Of a DNA stretch of 51,321 nucleotides, positions 8,563-17,804 are shown piece after piece. The DNA is from Spirochaetota bacterium. Lineage in GTDB: Bacteria; Spirochaetota; UBA4802; UBA5550. Location of the stretch: contig JAJRXZ010000013.1 in assembly GCA_024276015.1 (NCBI GenBank), forward strand, positions 1 to 51,321. Direction: 5' to 3'. The translations under genes were made by a program, and so were the position numbers. The stretch's first letter is position 1; each line of letters opens with the position of its first letter. Under the pieces are notes generated by a model. The model did no database searches. It was not told the DNA's origin and saw only the letters and a list, made by a program, of their open reading frames with translations.

Positions 8563-9468
8563 TTGTCAGTAGTATCAATGAAAGCATTGTTGGAATCGGG
8601 TGTTCATTTCGGTCATCAAACCAGAAGATGGAATCCAAAAATGTCAAAGTTTATTTTTACGGCGCGTAACGGGATCCATATAATCGATCTGCAAAAAACA
8701 ATGCAAAGAATAAAATTAGCTTATAATGCTATGAAAGAATTATCGCAGAATGGCGGTAAAATAATGTTTGTGGGAACAAAAAAACAGGCGCAATCTGCAA
8801 TTGTTGAATATGCCGAAAAGTGCGGAATGTATTATGTTTCCGAGCGGTGGTTAGGGGGTCTGCTTACAAATTTTAAGACTGTCAGCAATTCAATTCACAG
8901 GCTGAAAGAACTTGAAAAGATGAAGGAGAGCGGAATATGGGATGCGGAAACAAAAAAGGAGATCCTTGAACTCCAGAGAGAACTTGAAAGAAAAGAAAAA
9001 GTTTTTTCAGGAATTAAAGATATGACTAAACTTCCCGATGCTCTTTTCATTATTGATCCCAAGAGAGAAGCCATTGCGGTAAATGAAGCAAAAAAACTTG
9101 GGATACCTATTTTTGCGGTTGTAGATACAAATTGTAATCCTGATGAGATCGATTATCCTATTCCGGGAAATGACGATGCCATCAGAGCAATAGCGTTGTT
9201 TCTGAATACCATGTCCAGAGCTATCATTGAAGGGCAAACGGGCGGACAGGTTGATGAAGAGGGTGAGGCTGCCGGCGGGGCTGATAATAGAGATACTGAA
9301 ACCCCGAAAGCTGAAAACAGAGAAGATACATCCGCAGTTGCTGAGGATAAAACAGAGGCTTCCGAAGTTCGGGAAGAAGCATCCGGGGCAAAGCCTGAGG
9401 ATAATGAAGCAGATGCTGCGGCAGTTAATAACGGATCGGGTGAGGAAAAGACCGATAGCAGCTGGTAA
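8563..9468 (+). CDS. rpsB: 30S ribosomal protein S2 with acidic C-terminal extension
   Basis: The N-terminus [20 protein letters not shown] is diagnostic of S2. The start codon is TTG at 8563, because it places the conserved MSVV at the terminus and has GGGGG ten bases upstream. S2 binds the 30S head/platform region and is needed for S1 association. The family core ends near residue 225. The remaining ~75 residues are a low-complexity tail rich in Glu, Asp and Ala (for example [20 protein letters not shown]), making this protein 301 residues against the usual 230-260. It is the first gene of a block leading through tsf, pyrH, frr, uppS, cdsA and dxr to rseP. Confidence 0.97.
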   Translation: MSVVSMKALLESGVHFGHQTRRWNPKMSKFIFTARNGIHIIDLQKTMQRIKLAYNAMKELSQNGGKIMFVGTKKQAQSAIVEYAEKCGMYYVSERWLGGLLTNFKTVSNSIHRLKELEKMKESGIWDAETKKEILELQRELERKEKVFSGIKDMTKLPDALFIIDPKREAIAVNEAKKLGIPIFAVVDTNCNPDEIDYPIPGNDDAIRAIALFLNTMSRAIIEGQTGGQVDEEGEAAGGADNRDTETPKAENREDTSAVAEDKTEASEVREEASGAKPEDNEADAAAVNNGSGEEKTDSSW

Positions 9469-9568
9469 AACCCGGTTTGTTGAGTTGTAAATTAAGTAAA
9501 ATTCAGGTATGTGTATATACCCTAATAAAAGAATAATAAAAGAAAATTATATTTTTGGGAGAATAAAA

Positions 9569-10165
9569 GTGGCAGAGATAACATCTGAAATGATAAAGGA
9601 ATTACGAAATAAAACTCAGGCCGGAATGCTTGACTGTAAAAAGGCTCTGAAGGAGACTGACGGTGATTTAGATAAAGCCGTTGAATTTTTAAGAAAGAAA
9701 GGGCTTGCTTCAGCCGACAAGAAGATGAGTCGGGAAGTAACCGAGGGGATCGTTGCATCTTATATTCACAGTAATAATAAGATCGGGGTACTCCTTGAGC
9801 TTCTTACAGTTACGGATTTTGTTGCAAGGAATGACGATTTTAAGGCTCTTGCAAAAGAATTGTGCATGCAGGTTGCTGCTGCAAATCCGCTTTATGTAAA
9901 GATTGAAGATATACCCGAAGAAGTGATAGAGAAAGAGAAGGAAATTTACAGGGAACAGATGAAAGATTCGGGCAAGCCTGATAATATAATTGAAAAAATT
10001 GTAGAAGGTAAGCTGAATAAATTTTACGGCGAAGTATGCCTCCTTGAACAGGGGTACATTAAGGAACCTGACAAAAAGATAAAGGATGTGATCAAAGAAA
10101 AGATAGCGACTTTCGGTGAAAATATATCTGTCGGTAAATTTGCAAGGTATCAGATCGGTTCTTAG
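9569..10165 (+). CDS. tsf: Elongation factor Ts, short form
   Basis: The start is placed at GTG 9569, preceded by GGGAGA, giving V/M-AEITSEMIKELRNKTQAG as in the family; an upstream ATG at 9509 would add 20 atypical residues. The 198-residue product has the N-terminal UBA-like module and the TDFVARN motif that contacts EF-Tu. It is a nucleotide exchange factor that regenerates EF-Tu-GTP. The length matches the short EF-Ts form (about 200 residues) rather than the E. coli ~280-residue form. It sits about 100 bases after rpsB, the near-universal arrangement. Confidence 0.96.
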   Translation: MAEITSEMIKELRNKTQAGMLDCKKALKETDGDLDKAVEFLRKKGLASADKKMSREVTEGIVASYIHSNNKIGVLLELLTVTDFVARNDDFKALAKELCMQVAAANPLYVKIEDIPEEVIEKEKEIYREQMKDSGKPDNIIEKIVEGKLNKFYGEVCLLEQGYIKEPDKKIKDVIKEKIATFGENISVGKFARYQIGS

Positions 10166-10167
10166 TG

Positions 10168-10899
10168 ATGAAATCCGGGAATGGCAATGCTTCTTTAATG
10201 TATAAAAGGATCCTTCTGAAGTTGAGCGGAGAAGCTCTGGCCGGAGAAAATAAGTCGGGAATAGAGCCCCATATTATATTGCAGATAGCCCGGGAGATCA
10301 AGGAAGTTCATTCAAGGAAGATCGAGGTTGCTGTTGTAATAGGCGCCGGCAATATTTTCAGAGGTTCTCTCGGCGAGAAACTGGGTCTTGACAGAGTTAC
10401 CGGAGATTACATGGGTATGCTCGCAACTGTGATGAACTCCATTGCGGTAAAAGATATTTTAGAGAAGAGCGGTGTTCCTGTAAGAGTAATGACAGCTATT
10501 GAGATGAAGGAGATTGCAGAGCAGTATACTATTGATAAGGCCGTAAGTCATTTGAAAAAGGGCACTGTTGTTATTATTGCAGGCGGTACCGGTCATCCTT
10601 TTTTTACAACCGACACTGCCGCAAGTCTCAGAGCCATTGAATTGAAAGCGGACATATTGCTTAAAGCAACAAGAGTCGACGGCGTTTATACGGATGACCC
10701 TGAAAAAAACAGGAATGCAGAAAAATATGATTCCATATCATATATTGATGTTATCAAAGGGAAACTTAGAATTATGGATCTTACTGCGATTTCTCTTTGT
10801 ATGGATAACAGAATGCCGATAATAATATTTAATCTGTTTAATAAAAATTCATTGAATAATATTGTTGCCGGAGAGAATATAGGAACAAAGATCAATTAA
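10168..10899 (+). CDS. pyrH: UMP kinase
   Basis: Amino-acid-kinase-fold UMP kinase that phosphorylates UMP to UDP. Visible motifs are KRILLKLSGEAL near the N-terminus, GAGNIFRG, GDYMGMLATVMN, GTGHPFFTTDTAA and ATRVDGVYTDDP, all typical of bacterial PyrH. The start is uncertain: GTG 10165/ATG 10168 directly at the tsf stop, or ATG 10198, which would give MYKRILLKLSG, closer to the usual N-terminus. None has a strong ribosome site. Length (243 or 233 residues) is normal. Gene order tsf-pyrH-frr is conserved across many bacteria. Confidence 0.96.
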   Translation: MKSGNGNASLMYKRILLKLSGEALAGENKSGIEPHIILQIAREIKEVHSRKIEVAVVIGAGNIFRGSLGEKLGLDRVTGDYMGMLATVMNSIAVKDILEKSGVPVRVMTAIEMKEIAEQYTIDKAVSHLKKGTVVIIAGGTGHPFFTTDTAASLRAIELKADILLKATRVDGVYTDDPEKNRNAEKYDSISYIDVIKGKLRIMDLTAISLCMDNRMPIIIFNLFNKNSLNNIVAGENIGTKIN

Positions 10900-10912
10900 T
10901 GCGAGGTTTAAT

Positions 10913-11470
10913 ATGCTGGAAGATATTATCAGCGATACTGAAGAGAGGATGAAAAAGAGTATTGCAAATCTGCAGAGAGAATTTGCTTCAATCAGAACCG
11001 GCAGAGCAAATGCCGCAATGTTTGACGGTATAAAGGTTGAAGTTTACGGTTCCGAGATGCCCCTTAATCAGGTTTCCACAATATCCATTCCGGAACCCAG
11101 GCTTGTTGTAATTCAGCCCTGGGATGTTGGGAACCTTGGAGAAATAGAAAAAGCAATTCTCAAATCGGATCTTTCATTGAACCCTATGAACGATGGAAAT
11201 GTTATAAGAATTCAGATTCCCGATCTGACTGAAGAGAGAAGAAAGGAATATGTAAAACTCGCCAGGCAGAAAGCAGAGGAATGTAAAGTTGCTATAAGAA
11301 ATGTCAGAAGAGACGGCAATGATATGATAAAAGATCTGGAAAAAGAGAAGAGTATATCTGAGGATGAGTCGAAAAAAGGGCAGGCTGACATCCAGAAGTT
11401 AACAGATAAATATGTTGAAGAGGTTCAAAAATATAGTGATAATAAAGAAAAAGAAATTTTAAATATATAG
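10913..11470 (+). CDS. frr: Ribosome recycling factor
   Basis: 185 residues, the normal family length. The segment MKKSIANLQREFASIRTGRA is the hallmark N-terminal helix, and NPMNDGNVIRIQIPDLTEER is the conserved hinge region. With EF-G it splits post-termination ribosomes. It starts 13 bases after pyrH with a weak GAGG-containing ribosome site and belongs to the same operon. Confidence 0.97.
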   Translation: MLEDIISDTEERMKKSIANLQREFASIRTGRANAAMFDGIKVEVYGSEMPLNQVSTISIPEPRLVVIQPWDVGNLGEIEKAILKSDLSLNPMNDGNVIRIQIPDLTEERRKEYVKLARQKAEECKVAIRNVRRDGNDMIKDLEKEKSISEDESKKGQADIQKLTDKYVEEVQKYSDNKEKEILNI

Positions 11471-11476
11471 TTACAT

Positions 11477-12193
11477 ATGAGCAGATACAAAGGGCTGATA
11501 AATCCTGACATTATTCCCAAACATATTGCAATAATTATGGATGGAAATGGAAGGTGGGCTCAGAAAAGATCCTTACCGAGAACAGAAGGCCATAAAAGAG
11601 GTGCGGATGTAATAGAACCTTTAATGGACGCTTCAATAAAATTGGGGATTAAGACTGTTTCGCTTTTTGCTTTCTCCGTAGAAAATTGGAGCAGACCGAA
11701 ACTGGAAGTGAAAGAGCTGTGGGATCTTCTCAAATATTATTTTCAGAACAATATTGAGAGAATTAAGAAAAAGAATATCAGGATCATACATTCCGGTTCA
11801 ACGAGAAGACTGCCTCCTTCAACTAAAAAGATCATTCAAAATGCTGTTGATGAAACAAAAAAGAACAGAAAGATTGTCTTGAATTTTTGCGTAAATTACG
11901 GCGGCAGACAGGATATAGTAGACGGTGTTAATAAATGGTTAAAGAATCGTAAACCCGATGAACAATTATCGGTTAAGAAACTTGAAAGAAACCTGTATAC
12001 TTCGGGACTTCCGGAAGTTGATCTGATGATCAGAACAAGCGGTGAATTCAGGATCAGCAATTTTCTTCTGTGGCAGCTTGCATATGCGGAATTGGTTTTT
12101 ATGGATGTGTTATGGCCTGATTTTAATGAATCGCATTTATATGAAGCAATATATCAGTATCAGCAGAGAGAAAGGAGATTCGGTAAAATATGA
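11477..12193 (+). CDS. uppS: Isoprenyl (undecaprenyl) diphosphate synthase
   Basis: Cis-prenyltransferase that makes the undecaprenyl diphosphate carrier for peptidoglycan and surface glycans. The signature IAIIMDGNGRWAQKR contains the catalytic D22. Further motifs are TEGHKRGAD, SLFAFSVENWSRP, and the C-terminal DLMIRTSGEFRISNFLLWQ and ELVF...WPDF. Length (238) is normal. It begins 6 bases after frr and its last bases overlap the start of cdsA. Confidence 0.96.
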   Translation: MSRYKGLINPDIIPKHIAIIMDGNGRWAQKRSLPRTEGHKRGADVIEPLMDASIKLGIKTVSLFAFSVENWSRPKLEVKELWDLLKYYFQNNIERIKKKNIRIIHSGSTRRLPPSTKKIIQNAVDETKKNRKIVLNFCVNYGGRQDIVDGVNKWLKNRKPDEQLSVKKLERNLYTSGLPEVDLMIRTSGEFRISNFLLWQLAYAELVFMDVLWPDFNESHLYEAIYQYQQRERRFGKI

Positions 12194-13077
12194 GTATTCT
12201 GAGCAGTACTACATTTAAACGTATTTTAAGCGCGCTGGTTGCATTACCGATATATCTCTACTTGATCATAACCGACAGTTTCATGTCACTGCCCATATTG
12301 CTCTGTTCGTCGGTTATTTCATTGATATGTTTATACGAATTCTATCTTGTTACAGATAAAGAGGATAACGGCAAAGCCTTTATTGAAGTGGGATTGTTTG
12401 CCGGTTTGTTGGTCAATGTTGTTATGTATTTTTTTGCATTCGGCAAGATTTACGGTTTCGGCAGATATATAGGGATATATGACGCCAGAGTTATAATGAG
12501 CATAATATTGGTTTTTCTTGTCCTGGTATTGATCCTTCAGATTTTTAAAAGGCCCATTAAAGGCGGGGTCTATTCCATATCGGTTACGGTTTTCGGGCTT
12601 ATTTATATTGTATTATCTTTTTCACATATAATATTAATTAAAGCAATGGCAAACGGTATCTATTATCTTATTTTATTAAATGTAGTTATTATGATCAATG
12701 ACATCGGAGCCTATTTCGGAGGCGTTTTTTTCGGTAAACATAAAATAAATTCGCCAATTTCGCCGAATAAATCCTGGGAAGGATATTTCTCAGGGCTTTT
12801 TTTCAGTATATTTTCTGTGATAATAACAAATCAGGCCTTTATTTCATTTTACAGCAGAGATCTGTTCACTATTGTTGAAGCTGCGATTCTTGGAATAATT
12901 ATAAGTATTTTTGGTAACTTTGGCGATCTGATCGAATCTGCTATTAAGAGGGATTGTTTTACTAAGGATTCCGGGTCCATTATACCGGGACATGGCGGGA
13001 TGTGGGATGTATTTGATGCAATGATATTTACACTTCCGCTTTTTTACTATTTTTTGGTTCTAATCGGTGTGCCCTGA
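12190..13077 (+). CDS. cdsA: Phosphatidate cytidylyltransferase
   Basis: Integral membrane enzyme making CDP-diacylglycerol from phosphatidate and CTP, the entry to phospholipid synthesis. About eight hydrophobic segments run along its 295 residues. The C-terminal CDP-alcohol signature is present as SAIKRDCFTKDSGSIIPGHG followed by GMWDVFDA; the usual D-R in the last part reads D-V here, a small deviation. The start overlaps the uppS stop (ATGA), indicating translational coupling. Confidence 0.94.
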   Translation: MSILSSTTFKRILSALVALPIYLYLIITDSFMSLPILLCSSVISLICLYEFYLVTDKEDNGKAFIEVGLFAGLLVNVVMYFFAFGKIYGFGRYIGIYDARVIMSIILVFLVLVLILQIFKRPIKGGVYSISVTVFGLIYIVLSFSHIILIKAMANGIYYLILLNVVIMINDIGAYFGGVFFGKHKINSPISPNKSWEGYFSGLFFSIFSVIITNQAFISFYSRDLFTIVEAAILGIIISIFGNFGDLIESAIKRDCFTKDSGSIIPGHGGMWDVFDAMIFTLPLFYYFLVLIGVP

Positions 13078-13084
13078 AACAGAT

Positions 13085-14239
13085 ATGTTAAAAGACGTTA
13101 CCATACTCGGCTCAACCGGCTCGATCGGTCTGTCGACTCTGAGAGTTCTCAGATTTTTGGGGAATGATTTCCGTATTCACGGCCTTTCCTGTAAAAGGAA
13201 TATAAAACTTTTAAGAGAACAGATCATTGAATTCAATCCGTCGGTAGTTGCAGTTGAAGCGGGCGAAGTACTGGTTTCAGATGCTTATAAGTCCTTAAAA
13301 AGAGAATTCAATCAGATCGAGTTCCTTGAAGGAGATGAAGGCGTGATTGAACTTGCAGGGAGAAGTGTTGATGTTATTGTATCGGCAATTGTAGGTGCTG
13401 CGGGTCTTAAGCCTTCGTTAGAGGCAATTAACGGGGCTAAGAGAATTGCTCTGGCAAATAAAGAAACACTGGTGATGGCAGGGGAATACTTTATTTCAAA
13501 GATACATGAAAGCAGCGTGGAGCTGATCCCTGTTGACAGCGAGCACAGCGCCATATTTTCTTTGATCAGTAATATTTCAATAGAGGAAGTTGAAAAGATA
13601 ATATTAACCGCTTCGGGGGGGAGCCTCAGAGATATCCCGGCTAACGAGCTGGGGGGAGTAACTCCTGAGATGGCACTGAATCATCCGACCTGGAGCATGG
13701 GGAACAAAATTACGATCGATTCGGCAACAATGATGAATAAAGGCCTTGAAGTGATTGAGGCGCACTATCTTTTTAATATAGGGTATGAGTCTATTGATGT
13801 TATCATCCATCCTGAAAGCGTCGTTCATTCTATTGTCGAATCGGTTGACGGTTCCATGTATGCTCATATGGGCGTAAATGATATGACACTGCCCATATTG
13901 AACGCCTTGAAATATCCTGAAAAAGTAAGAAACAGTTTCGGGAGACTGGACCTTGAGAAGCTGGGCGCTATAAATTTTTCTGCCTGCGACAGAAAAAAAT
14001 ATCCTGCACTTGAACTCTGTTACAGTGCGGGAAAATCATCCGGTACAATGCCCGTTGTACTCAATGCTGCTAATGAAATTGCAGTGGATGCTTTTTTAAA
14101 AGGAAAGATAAATTTTACCGATATCGTAAAAGTAGTTGAGAAAACAATGAGCAGACACAGGATCATTGATCAGCCCGGTATTGATGAAATTTTGAACGCT
14201 GATATCGAATCGAGAGAAATATCAAAAAGTTATATTTAA
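13085..14239 (+). CDS. dxr: 1-deoxy-D-xylulose 5-phosphate reductoisomerase
   Basis: Second step of the MEP isoprenoid pathway, NADPH-dependent. The chosen ATG at 13085 gives MLKDVTILGSTGSIG, the family N-terminus with the nucleotide-binding GSTGSIG; a GTG at 13067 overlapping cdsA would add six unlikely residues. Other motifs are ANKETLVMAG, VDSEHSAIF with the metal-binding acids, ASGGSLRD, NHPTWSMGNKITIDSATMMN and HPESVVHS. Length 384 is typical. Together with uppS it shows that isoprenoids are made by the MEP route and directed to undecaprenyl phosphate. Confidence 0.97.
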   Translation: MLKDVTILGSTGSIGLSTLRVLRFLGNDFRIHGLSCKRNIKLLREQIIEFNPSVVAVEAGEVLVSDAYKSLKREFNQIEFLEGDEGVIELAGRSVDVIVSAIVGAAGLKPSLEAINGAKRIALANKETLVMAGEYFISKIHESSVELIPVDSEHSAIFSLISNISIEEVEKIILTASGGSLRDIPANELGGVTPEMALNHPTWSMGNKITIDSATMMNKGLEVIEAHYLFNIGYESIDVIIHPESVVHSIVESVDGSMYAHMGVNDMTLPILNALKYPEKVRNSFGRLDLEKLGAINFSACDRKKYPALELCYSAGKSSGTMPVVLNAANEIAVDAFLKGKINFTDIVKVVEKTMSRHRIIDQPGIDEILNADIESREISKSYI

Positions 14240-14251
14240 GGAGTAATTTCT

Positions 14252-15784
14252 ATGATGACAATTGTATATATTGTTTCTGCAATCATTTTACTTGGACTCT
14301 GTATTTTTGTGCATGAACTTGGACATTTATTGGGCGGAATGATGGTTGGCATTAAGGCAAAAGTCTTTTCCATGGGATACGGAAAAGGTTTTATAAAAAA
14401 GAAGATAGGTGATACAACATACCAGCTTACACTGATACCCTTTGGCGGCTACTGCCAGTTTTATGGCGATGATCCCTCTGAGGAGAGAGAGGGAAAGGAG
14501 TATGAATTCCTTTCTGCTCCGCCCTGGAAGAGAATTGTAACTGTTGCCATGGGGCCCATCTTTAACCTTTTTTTCGGGATAATCCTGTTCTATATAATGA
14601 ATATTGCGGGATATACAAAAGAAACAAACCGAATAATTATACCGGAAGAACTGAAAAAGGGAGACTATATTTCAGCCGCTTACAGCGCCGGAATTAAAAG
14701 CGGAGATACTATTCTGGAAATTGACGGTAAGAAGATCATAGGTTTCAGCGATATTCAAAGCAGCGTTATCTTTTCCGAGGGTAAAGAACTGAGTATCAAA
14801 GTAAGAAGGAATAAGGAACTGCTTGAATTTAAAGTAATGCCAAAGTTGATGCAGTCAACAGGAAGATACGGTATCGGCGTTGTGCCTTACGGCAGACGGG
14901 TAATGATTGCCGGACTGATGGACGGCGATGTGGCTCAGAAGGCGGGCTTAAGGCAGATGGATGAAATTAAATCCATTGACGGAGTTGAAATAAAAAATGC
15001 CGAAGAATTTATAAATTATATTAAGAAGAGAGCAAATCGGGAGGTTCGGTTAAAAGTGATCAGATCCGGAACAGAAATGGAAATTTCATTAACACCCAGG
15101 GTCAATGAAATAGTTTCGGTGGGGAAAGAGATCCTTTTTGATTTGACAATGCTTGAAAAGATCATGCGGAAAAAGAGCCTCAAGCTTGACGGGGATTCCT
15201 ATGATTCCGCTGAAATTTATTTTGAAAAATTAAGATCTAAAGCAGGCAAAGAAGTAACGCTGGAGATCAAAGGAAAGCCTTATATTGGCAAAGTTAAGGT
15301 CGAAAAGAGAGGATTCATCGGCGTATATCCTGTAATTGCGCCGGAAATGATCCGGGTGAAATACGGATTCGGCGAAGGACTGGTCAGAGCCATTGTGGAA
15401 CCCTATGAGTTTATAGTTATGAACCTCAAAGGAATGGGTATGCTCTTTTCGGGTAAAATGAATGTCAGGGAGAATCTTTCGGGGCCCATCAGAATAGCAA
15501 AAATTGCGGGCGATGTTGCATATTACAAAGGGATTTCCGCTTTTATTATATTGATGGCTAAGATTTCAATTATTCTGATGGTTATGAATTTTCTTCCCAT
15601 ACCTGTGGTTGACGGCGGGCATCTTGTTTTTTTCACAATAGAGATGATCAGGGGTAAACCTCTCAACGAAAAATTGATGGAAAGGATCCAGACTATCGGA
15701 GTTATTGTTCTGATCATGCTGGGCGTTTTTGTTATCATAAACGATATAACAATGCTTCCTTTTATACGGAAATTCTTTAATTAA
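14252..15784 (+). CDS. rseP: Site-2 zinc metalloprotease RseP
   Basis: Intramembrane protease of the M50 family. HELGH at residues 21-25 lies in the first membrane helix, and the distal motif NFLPIPVVDGGH lies in a C-terminal helix, together forming the zinc site. Between them are two recognisable PDZ segments (about 130-200 and 210-270) and a further beta-rich stretch (about 290-375) that makes this protein (510 residues) longer than the E. coli ~450. It cleaves anti-sigma factors or remnant signal peptides in the inner membrane. AAGGAG precedes the ATG. It ends the rpsB block and is followed by a strong terminator. Confidence 0.94.
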   Translation: MMTIVYIVSAIILLGLCIFVHELGHLLGGMMVGIKAKVFSMGYGKGFIKKKIGDTTYQLTLIPFGGYCQFYGDDPSEEREGKEYEFLSAPPWKRIVTVAMGPIFNLFFGIILFYIMNIAGYTKETNRIIIPEELKKGDYISAAYSAGIKSGDTILEIDGKKIIGFSDIQSSVIFSEGKELSIKVRRNKELLEFKVMPKLMQSTGRYGIGVVPYGRRVMIAGLMDGDVAQKAGLRQMDEIKSIDGVEIKNAEEFINYIKKRANREVRLKVIRSGTEMEISLTPRVNEIVSVGKEILFDLTMLEKIMRKKSLKLDGDSYDSAEIYFEKLRSKAGKEVTLEIKGKPYIGKVKVEKRGFIGVYPVIAPEMIRVKYGFGEGLVRAIVEPYEFIVMNLKGMGMLFSGKMNVRENLSGPIRIAKIAGDVAYYKGISAFIILMAKISIILMVMNFLPIPVVDGGHLVFFTIEMIRGKPLNEKLMERIQTIGVIVLIMLGVFVIINDITMLPFIRKFFN

Positions 15785-15808
15785 AAGACAATTTCATTTG
15801 AAATTTGT

Positions 15809-15835
15809 AAAACCCTGCTTTTGGCAGGGTTTTTC
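15809..15835 (+). terminator. Intrinsic terminator after rseP
   Basis: AACCCTGC (15811-15818), a TTTTG loop and GCAGGGTT (15824-15831) followed by TTTC. The stem extends further by A-T pairs. It is a classical rho-independent terminator ending the rpsB-rseP operon. Confidence 0.9.
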
Positions 15836-15865
15836 TTGACTTTTTTGAAAAAGGAGAGGATTATT

Positions 15866-15898
15866 GTGTATCTTAAATATTTTTCCATTGGAGATTAA
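15866..15898 (+). CDS. Possible 10-codon upstream ORF
   Basis: GTG at 15866 follows AAGGAGAGGA at good distance and opens a ten-codon frame that ends in TAA two bases before the ATG of the next gene. The mini-ORF itself contains the GGAG used by the next gene. It could couple translation, or the purine-rich motif may be incidental. A TTGACT at 15836-15841 with an AT-rich -10 about 18 bases on may be the promoter. Confidence 0.25.
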   Translation: MYLKYFSIGD

Positions 15899-15900
15899 TT

Positions 15901-16245
15901 ATGTTAAAGCGAATTCTTGCAATAATCGTTTTTGTAGTATTTGTATTTATCGGGTTTGTGACTTCTCACCCCGGCAGACTGGACAAAAACGGCGGCCACT
16001 GGAACAGGAAAACAAATCAATATCACTATCACAGGAACGGCAAAATAGTTGTTGATAGATCTAAATCGAGAAAAATATCTAAAAAGAGTTCAAAAAAGTC
16101 GGGCAAAAAAAAGAAATACACGAAAAAAAGAAGGTCCATAAAAAAAGGGAAAAAGACTTCGGGAAAGAAAAAAATAAAAAAGAAGAAGTATTCAAAAAAG
16201 AAGAAATATAAAAAAAGTAAAAGAGGTAAAAAAAAGAAAAGATAA
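15901..16245 (+). CDS. Small exported/anchored protein with YHYH-like motif and poly-Lys tail
   Basis: 114 residues. An N-terminal hydrophobic segment (about 3-21) is followed by HPGRLDKNGGHWNRKTNQYH and then YHR, a His/Asn-rich motif like the YHYH-type domain found in small secreted proteins and beside nuclease domains. From about residue 50 the protein is almost entirely Lys/Arg/Ser (KKYTKKRRSIKKGKK and similar), which would bind anionic polymers such as nucleic acid or lipid headgroups. The start has GGAG eight bases upstream. Function is not known. It lies tail to tail with the DUF4015 gene, 7 bases apart. Confidence 0.7.
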   Translation: MLKRILAIIVFVVFVFIGFVTSHPGRLDKNGGHWNRKTNQYHYHRNGKIVVDRSKSRKISKKSSKKSGKKKKYTKKRRSIKKGKKTSGKKKIKKKKYSKKKKYKKSKRGKKKKR

Positions 16246-16252
16246 AAGGCAG

Positions 16253-17701
16253 TTAACTCTTCTCTGACAGAATTTCAAGAGCTTTGAAAACCGTATCATA
16301 ATTATTCGAGGAGTTCCAAAAGAGGTATCCGTTGCTGCCCGAATCTTTTGCAGCTTTGATCTGTTTGATAATATATTCCGCGTTATAATCGGTTACGCGC
16401 CATTTAAAGGCCTGGAGCCATGGTCTCACTGCTGTTTTTCCTTTGGATAGGGATATAACTTTCTTACTTCCGGTGAAAATAAAATAGTAGGGGTGATCAG
16501 CGGGATTATCTCTGCCGTCAAAATTAAAATCGAAGTGTGAGGGATAGAGCATTGGGGAAATAATGTCGCAGTATTGGTAAAGGAATTCTATTTTTTGGCC
16601 GGTTTTCTCAATGTCTATATCCTTGCTCCATGCAACCACGCCGAATATATCGATCGATAAAAGCGTATTTCTTGCTGAAATTTCTTTATAAGCTCTTTTA
16701 AGGAAGTGGGCAATAGTCTCTTCCTTTTTCATTCTACCAAAACTGTTTGTATATTTTGCGTCTTTAAGGTTGCCTGTGGTGGGAAATCTGATATAATCGA
16801 ATTGAATTTCGTCAACTCCCTTTTCGGCAAGTTCAACGGCAATGGCAATATTATAATCCTGAACTGTTTTGTTTGTAGGGTCGCACCATAATTCTCTTCC
16901 GGTTCTCCAGCCCTTACCGGTACGCTTTGATCTGATTGCAAGGGAACGATTTTTTTTATATAATAATCTGTCCTGAAAAACGGAAATACGTGCTATTGAA
17001 TGAATTTTCCTTTGCTTTAATTCACGGATCAGTTTGTCAATATTGTCAATAGGCCTTTTGGCATGTGTATTGTATTTAATTACGTCTTTGACTTCGCTGT
17101 TGTAGTTTACTATCCCTGTTACATCCTTTGCATCGAAGACCAGTGTATTGATCCCCAGCCTTTTGAATCGTTCGATTTTTTGAAAAATATCTTCCCTGCC
17201 TGTTGAAGTTCCTGTTAAATAGATCCCTTTGGTAAATATCAATTCAGGTTTTTTTCTGTTTCTTGTATCCGGAATTAAAGGAGGCAAAATTCCCGGTATA
17301 AATACAATTTCATCTTTTTTAATAGTGTCGCCCGCAATCCCGTTAAAGATCGTTATGGCTTTCAGGAATTTTTCTATTTTATAGAAGTTCGTATATTTTA
17401 TCGATTTTGCCGCAATGGCTTTTAGTTTTATTTTGTTGTCGGCTTTGTAATACATTAAAAATCCGTTGTGAACAAAGCCCGGAGGTGTTTTGGAATAGAG
17501 TTTAACATAGTTTTTAAATCTATCAGGATTAATAATTGCAAAATCGTTGCTTTGGCCATAATTGTCCTGAAATCCAGTGATGAAAAAACTTTTAATTGAA
17601 TCGTTCAGATAAATAAGTTTGTCATAGTTGCTGCTTATGAAAAAAATTATCAGGAAAAATGTAAAAGTTGTTATGAGTATTTTTTTAATAGTTGATTTCA
17701 T
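16253..17701 (-). CDS. DUF4015-type putative glycoside hydrolase
   Basis: 482 residues with an N-terminal membrane anchor (about 8-25), a region of about 100 residues that may be a LysM-like or other small domain (contains AGDTIKKDEIVFIPG), and a C-terminal TIM-barrel-like domain (about 165-475). The strings GIYLTGTSTG, INTLVFDAKDVTGIV, ELWCDPTNK, VDEIQFDYIRFPT and DIISPMLYPSHF are characteristic of the DUF4015/COG1306 family, related to alpha-amylase-type barrels. The acidic residues in DEIQFDYIRFP are candidate catalytic positions. The substrate is unknown; the anchor suggests periplasmic action on a polysaccharide or peptidoglycan. Confidence 0.85.
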   Translation of the reverse strand: MKSTIKKILITTFTFFLIIFFISSNYDKLIYLNDSIKSFFITGFQDNYGQSNDFAIINPDRFKNYVKLYSKTPPGFVHNGFLMYYKADNKIKLKAIAAKSIKYTNFYKIEKFLKAITIFNGIAGDTIKKDEIVFIPGILPPLIPDTRNRKKPELIFTKGIYLTGTSTGREDIFQKIERFKRLGINTLVFDAKDVTGIVNYNSEVKDVIKYNTHAKRPIDNIDKLIRELKQRKIHSIARISVFQDRLLYKKNRSLAIRSKRTGKGWRTGRELWCDPTNKTVQDYNIAIAVELAEKGVDEIQFDYIRFPTTGNLKDAKYTNSFGRMKKEETIAHFLKRAYKEISARNTLLSIDIFGVVAWSKDIDIEKTGQKIEFLYQYCDIISPMLYPSHFDFNFDGRDNPADHPYYFIFTGSKKVISLSKGKTAVRPWLQAFKWRVTDYNAEYIIKQIKAAKDSGSNGYLFWNSSNNYDTVFKALEILSEKS

Positions 17702-17804
17702 TTATGGGATATAGCAAAATATTACTTAACTTTTAATTGATTTTATTAATAAAAGGCTACATTTTAATGACGTTATTTTATTCAATTCGGGTTATTTAGA
17801 TAAT

